Part shown: positions 62,811-64,000 of the stretch, one piece after another | Layout: every line of letters starts with the position of its first letter | Position numbering within the stretch: the first letter of the stretch is position 1 | DNA from: Pseudomonas ekonensis | GTDB lineage: Bacteria > Pseudomonadota > Gammaproteobacteria > Pseudomonadales > Pseudomonadaceae | DNA: 64,000 nt | Assembly: GCF_019145435.1 (NCBI RefSeq) | Contig: NZ_JAHSTS010000002.1 | Coordinates: 1,178,001-1,242,000, forward strand | Direction of reading: 5' to 3' | The notes under the pieces: generated by a model | Database searches by the model: none | What the model saw: the letters and a program-made list of their open reading frames with translations, nothing else | Told to the model about the DNA's origin: nothing | Program-made: the position numbers and the translations under genes

Positions 62811-63203
62811 TCAGGTTGTGGGTCGGGACAAACGCGCCAGCCACTTGGGCGGTTCAGGACGCGACGCGCCATCGTCGGCGACAGGCCAATCACGCAGCGC
62901 CTGGCGATAGGCCTGCAGCTTCGAAAACTGTTTGGCGCTCAGGGTCTGTGGCGCCCCGACGTCCAGTTCGTCGCGGTGGCGGATCACCAACCAGTCGGTC
63001 TCGGTGAGCCTCGCCGTACGCCATCGACGCTCCGCATCCGGGCGGGTGTCCCGGGCCGGCGCGGACGCCGGTGGCGCACTGAAGGTGTCGTCGGCGAAGC
63101 CCCAGCCGACCGACACCGGCAAGCCCTCGGGCAGCGCGACGCCGCCCTCTACATCGCCGCTGGCCAAGGCAGTCACCACGCCGTTTTCGATCATGGCTTT
63201 CAT
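62811..63203 (-). CDS. Tail fibre assembly chaperone for module 5
   Basis: 130 residues from ATG 63203 with GGGAGG upstream. MKAMIENGVVTALASGDVEG is a short variable start; LTETDWLVIRHRDELDVG ... LQAYRQALRDWPVA is the conserved C-terminal half. Starts 2 bases after the module 5 fibre stop. Confidence 0.82.
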   Translation of the reverse strand: MKAMIENGVVTALASGDVEGGVALPEGLPVSVGWGFADDTFSAPPASAPARDTRPDAERRWRTARLTETDWLVIRHRDELDVGAPQTLSAKQFSKLQAYRQALRDWPVADDGASRPEPPKWLARLSRPTT

Positions 63204-63205
63204 AT

Positions 63206-64000
63206 TCAAACCTCCCATCTGACGCGGGCGTTCATGAGACCGGAGGCGGACAGGTTCTGCGCCCACGCGATAATGGCCACCCGCCCCATGTACCGGTCGG
63301 TGAACCCGCCTTCCGGCATGATTTGCTTACCGGTGATATTGACCCCAATGGGCTCGCTGATCACGCCGTAGTCCGTCTTCACGTTGTCGTCGAAATCGCA
63401 GATGCCTGCGACATACGCACGCGGCTTGCGGGCCCAGTTCAGGGGCATCGAATAGTTGCCGTTGGCGCCGGACCAGACGCCGACCGCCTCCAGGCGTGCC
63501 TTGTTCGCCAGCAGCGTGAGCTTGGGCACCGTCCCGGCGCCCTCGGTCACCACCTTGGCCATCAGCATGTCGATGCAAGTCGAGTCGAAACCGCCGCCGC
63601 TGGCGCCGGTTCCGCCTTTCATCGCTGCGGGGACCGCATCGGCATCGGTGCCTTTTTGCACGTAGCAAACCAGCGCTCCGCCACGCACCTGCATGCGTAG
63701 AAAGTAAGTGCTGTTGATGTCCAGGGCGGTTGAGTTCCAGGCGTTCGTCAGCAAGGTGCGCGGCCGGGCCGTCGTCCCTGCGGACACTTCTTCGCAGAGG
63801 CTGACCAACACGCCGCCCGGCACCGACACCGTTCCGCCCGCCGACGCGCCCGCAGCGGTCACTGCGATGCGTCCGTCGGCCGTAGCCACCGTCGGGAACG
63901 CCAGGGCCGACAGAGGCATGGCATCCTGGGTCAGCACATTCCTGAGCGCCCTGAGCAACTGATCCGATTCGCTTTCGGAAGGCTCCATCCCCGCCGCACG
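63206..64000 (-). CDS. Tail fibre protein, module 5 (N-terminus beyond window)
   Basis: At least 264 residues; the frame is open to the window end, where RAAGMEPSESESDQLLRAL lines up with the end of the shared anchor (compare AAGIAPAEGVNDQLLTA in module 4). The real start lies past 64000. The body (RIAVTAAGASAGGTVSVPGG, and C-terminal GRVAIIAWAQNLSASGLMNA) is unlike modules 1-4. Confidence 0.82.
   Translation of the reverse strand, partial: RAAGMEPSESESDQLLRALRNVLTQDAMPLSALAFPTVATADGRIAVTAAGASAGGTVSVPGGVLVSLCEEVSAGTTARPRTLLTNAWNSTALDINSTYFLRMQVRGGALVCYVQKGTDADAVPAAMKGGTGASGGGFDSTCIDMLMAKVVTEGAGTVPKLTLLANKARLEAVGVWSGANGNYSMPLNWARKPRAYVAGICDFDDNVKTDYGVISEPIGVNITGKQIMPEGGFTDRYMGRVAIIAWAQNLSASGLMNARVRWEV

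Noticed and set aside
55612..64000. Calling the region a complete prophage
   Set aside because: No integrase, head, terminase or replication genes are visible; only fibre, chaperone and lysis genes are in view, next to a known tailocin site.

Overview
The window reads as a chromosomal segment of a fluorescent-group Pseudomonas. The DNA is GC-rich and densely coded, with Pseudomonas-type REP repeats. Many predicted proteins are close to known Pseudomonas proteins (QuiP, MprF with its AcvB/VirJ-like partner, FinR/Fpr, ErdR, Kup, AmpG). The order dgkA-erdR / DTW protein / QSregVF / LOG / recX-recA-pncC resembles the pseudomonad recA neighbourhood as I recall it. No insertion sequence, integrase or CRISPR array was seen.

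Layout. 1-1083: 3' end of an S-type bacteriocin gene with a colicin E3-like ribonuclease domain, plus its immunity gene. 1156-9802: envelope and housekeeping genes (SlyB-like lipoprotein, pdxH, an unusual OmpA lipoprotein, a serine esterase, a secreted agarase-like glycosidase, dinG). 9902-16164: CopD-like protein, DUF1145 plus collagen-like pair, two tandem OmpA/TSP3 lipoproteins with Shine-Dalgarno-masking hairpins, YchJ, an AT-richer RelA/SpoT-domain gene, and LEA-type and SEC-C proteins. 16419-22510: isochorismatase-like hydrolase, AHL acylase QuiP, and a nuclease-ligase pair. 22729-26912: a five-gene basic amino-acid ABC transporter operon of aotJQMOP layout behind a sigma54-type promoter. 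26992-35641: dcd, cold-shock protein, DUF481 protein, ATL, ampG, proS, a lipoprotein, dinB. 35923-36270: two identical initiator tRNAs. 36549-49039: mprF and its hydrolase, kup, rimO, GNAT, a degenerate pseudouridine-synthase homologue, DUF1456, trmO, fpr/finR. 49036-55543: dgkA, erdR, DTW-domain tapT, QSregVF, RHH protein, LOG protein, recX, recA, pncC.

55612-64000 is the accessory highlight. It is a minus-strand phage-tail/tailocin segment ending in a lysis cassette (GH19 endolysin, Rz with an embedded Rz1). Upstream of the lysis genes stand five consecutive tail-fibre genes. The four whose 5' ends are in the window share an almost constant N-terminal anchor, the fifth shares the end of it, and all have unrelated C-termini. 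Each fibre is tightly coupled to its own small chaperone-type gene. The position next to pncC-recA-recX fits the mutS/cinA locus where fluorescent pseudomonads carry R-tailocins, but sheath, tube and baseplate genes lie outside the window, so tailocin versus prophage is not settled here.

Shared regulation is visible. Likely LexA boxes precede dinG, dinB and recA; a sigma54 promoter precedes the amino-acid transporter; strong intrinsic terminators separate most transcription units.
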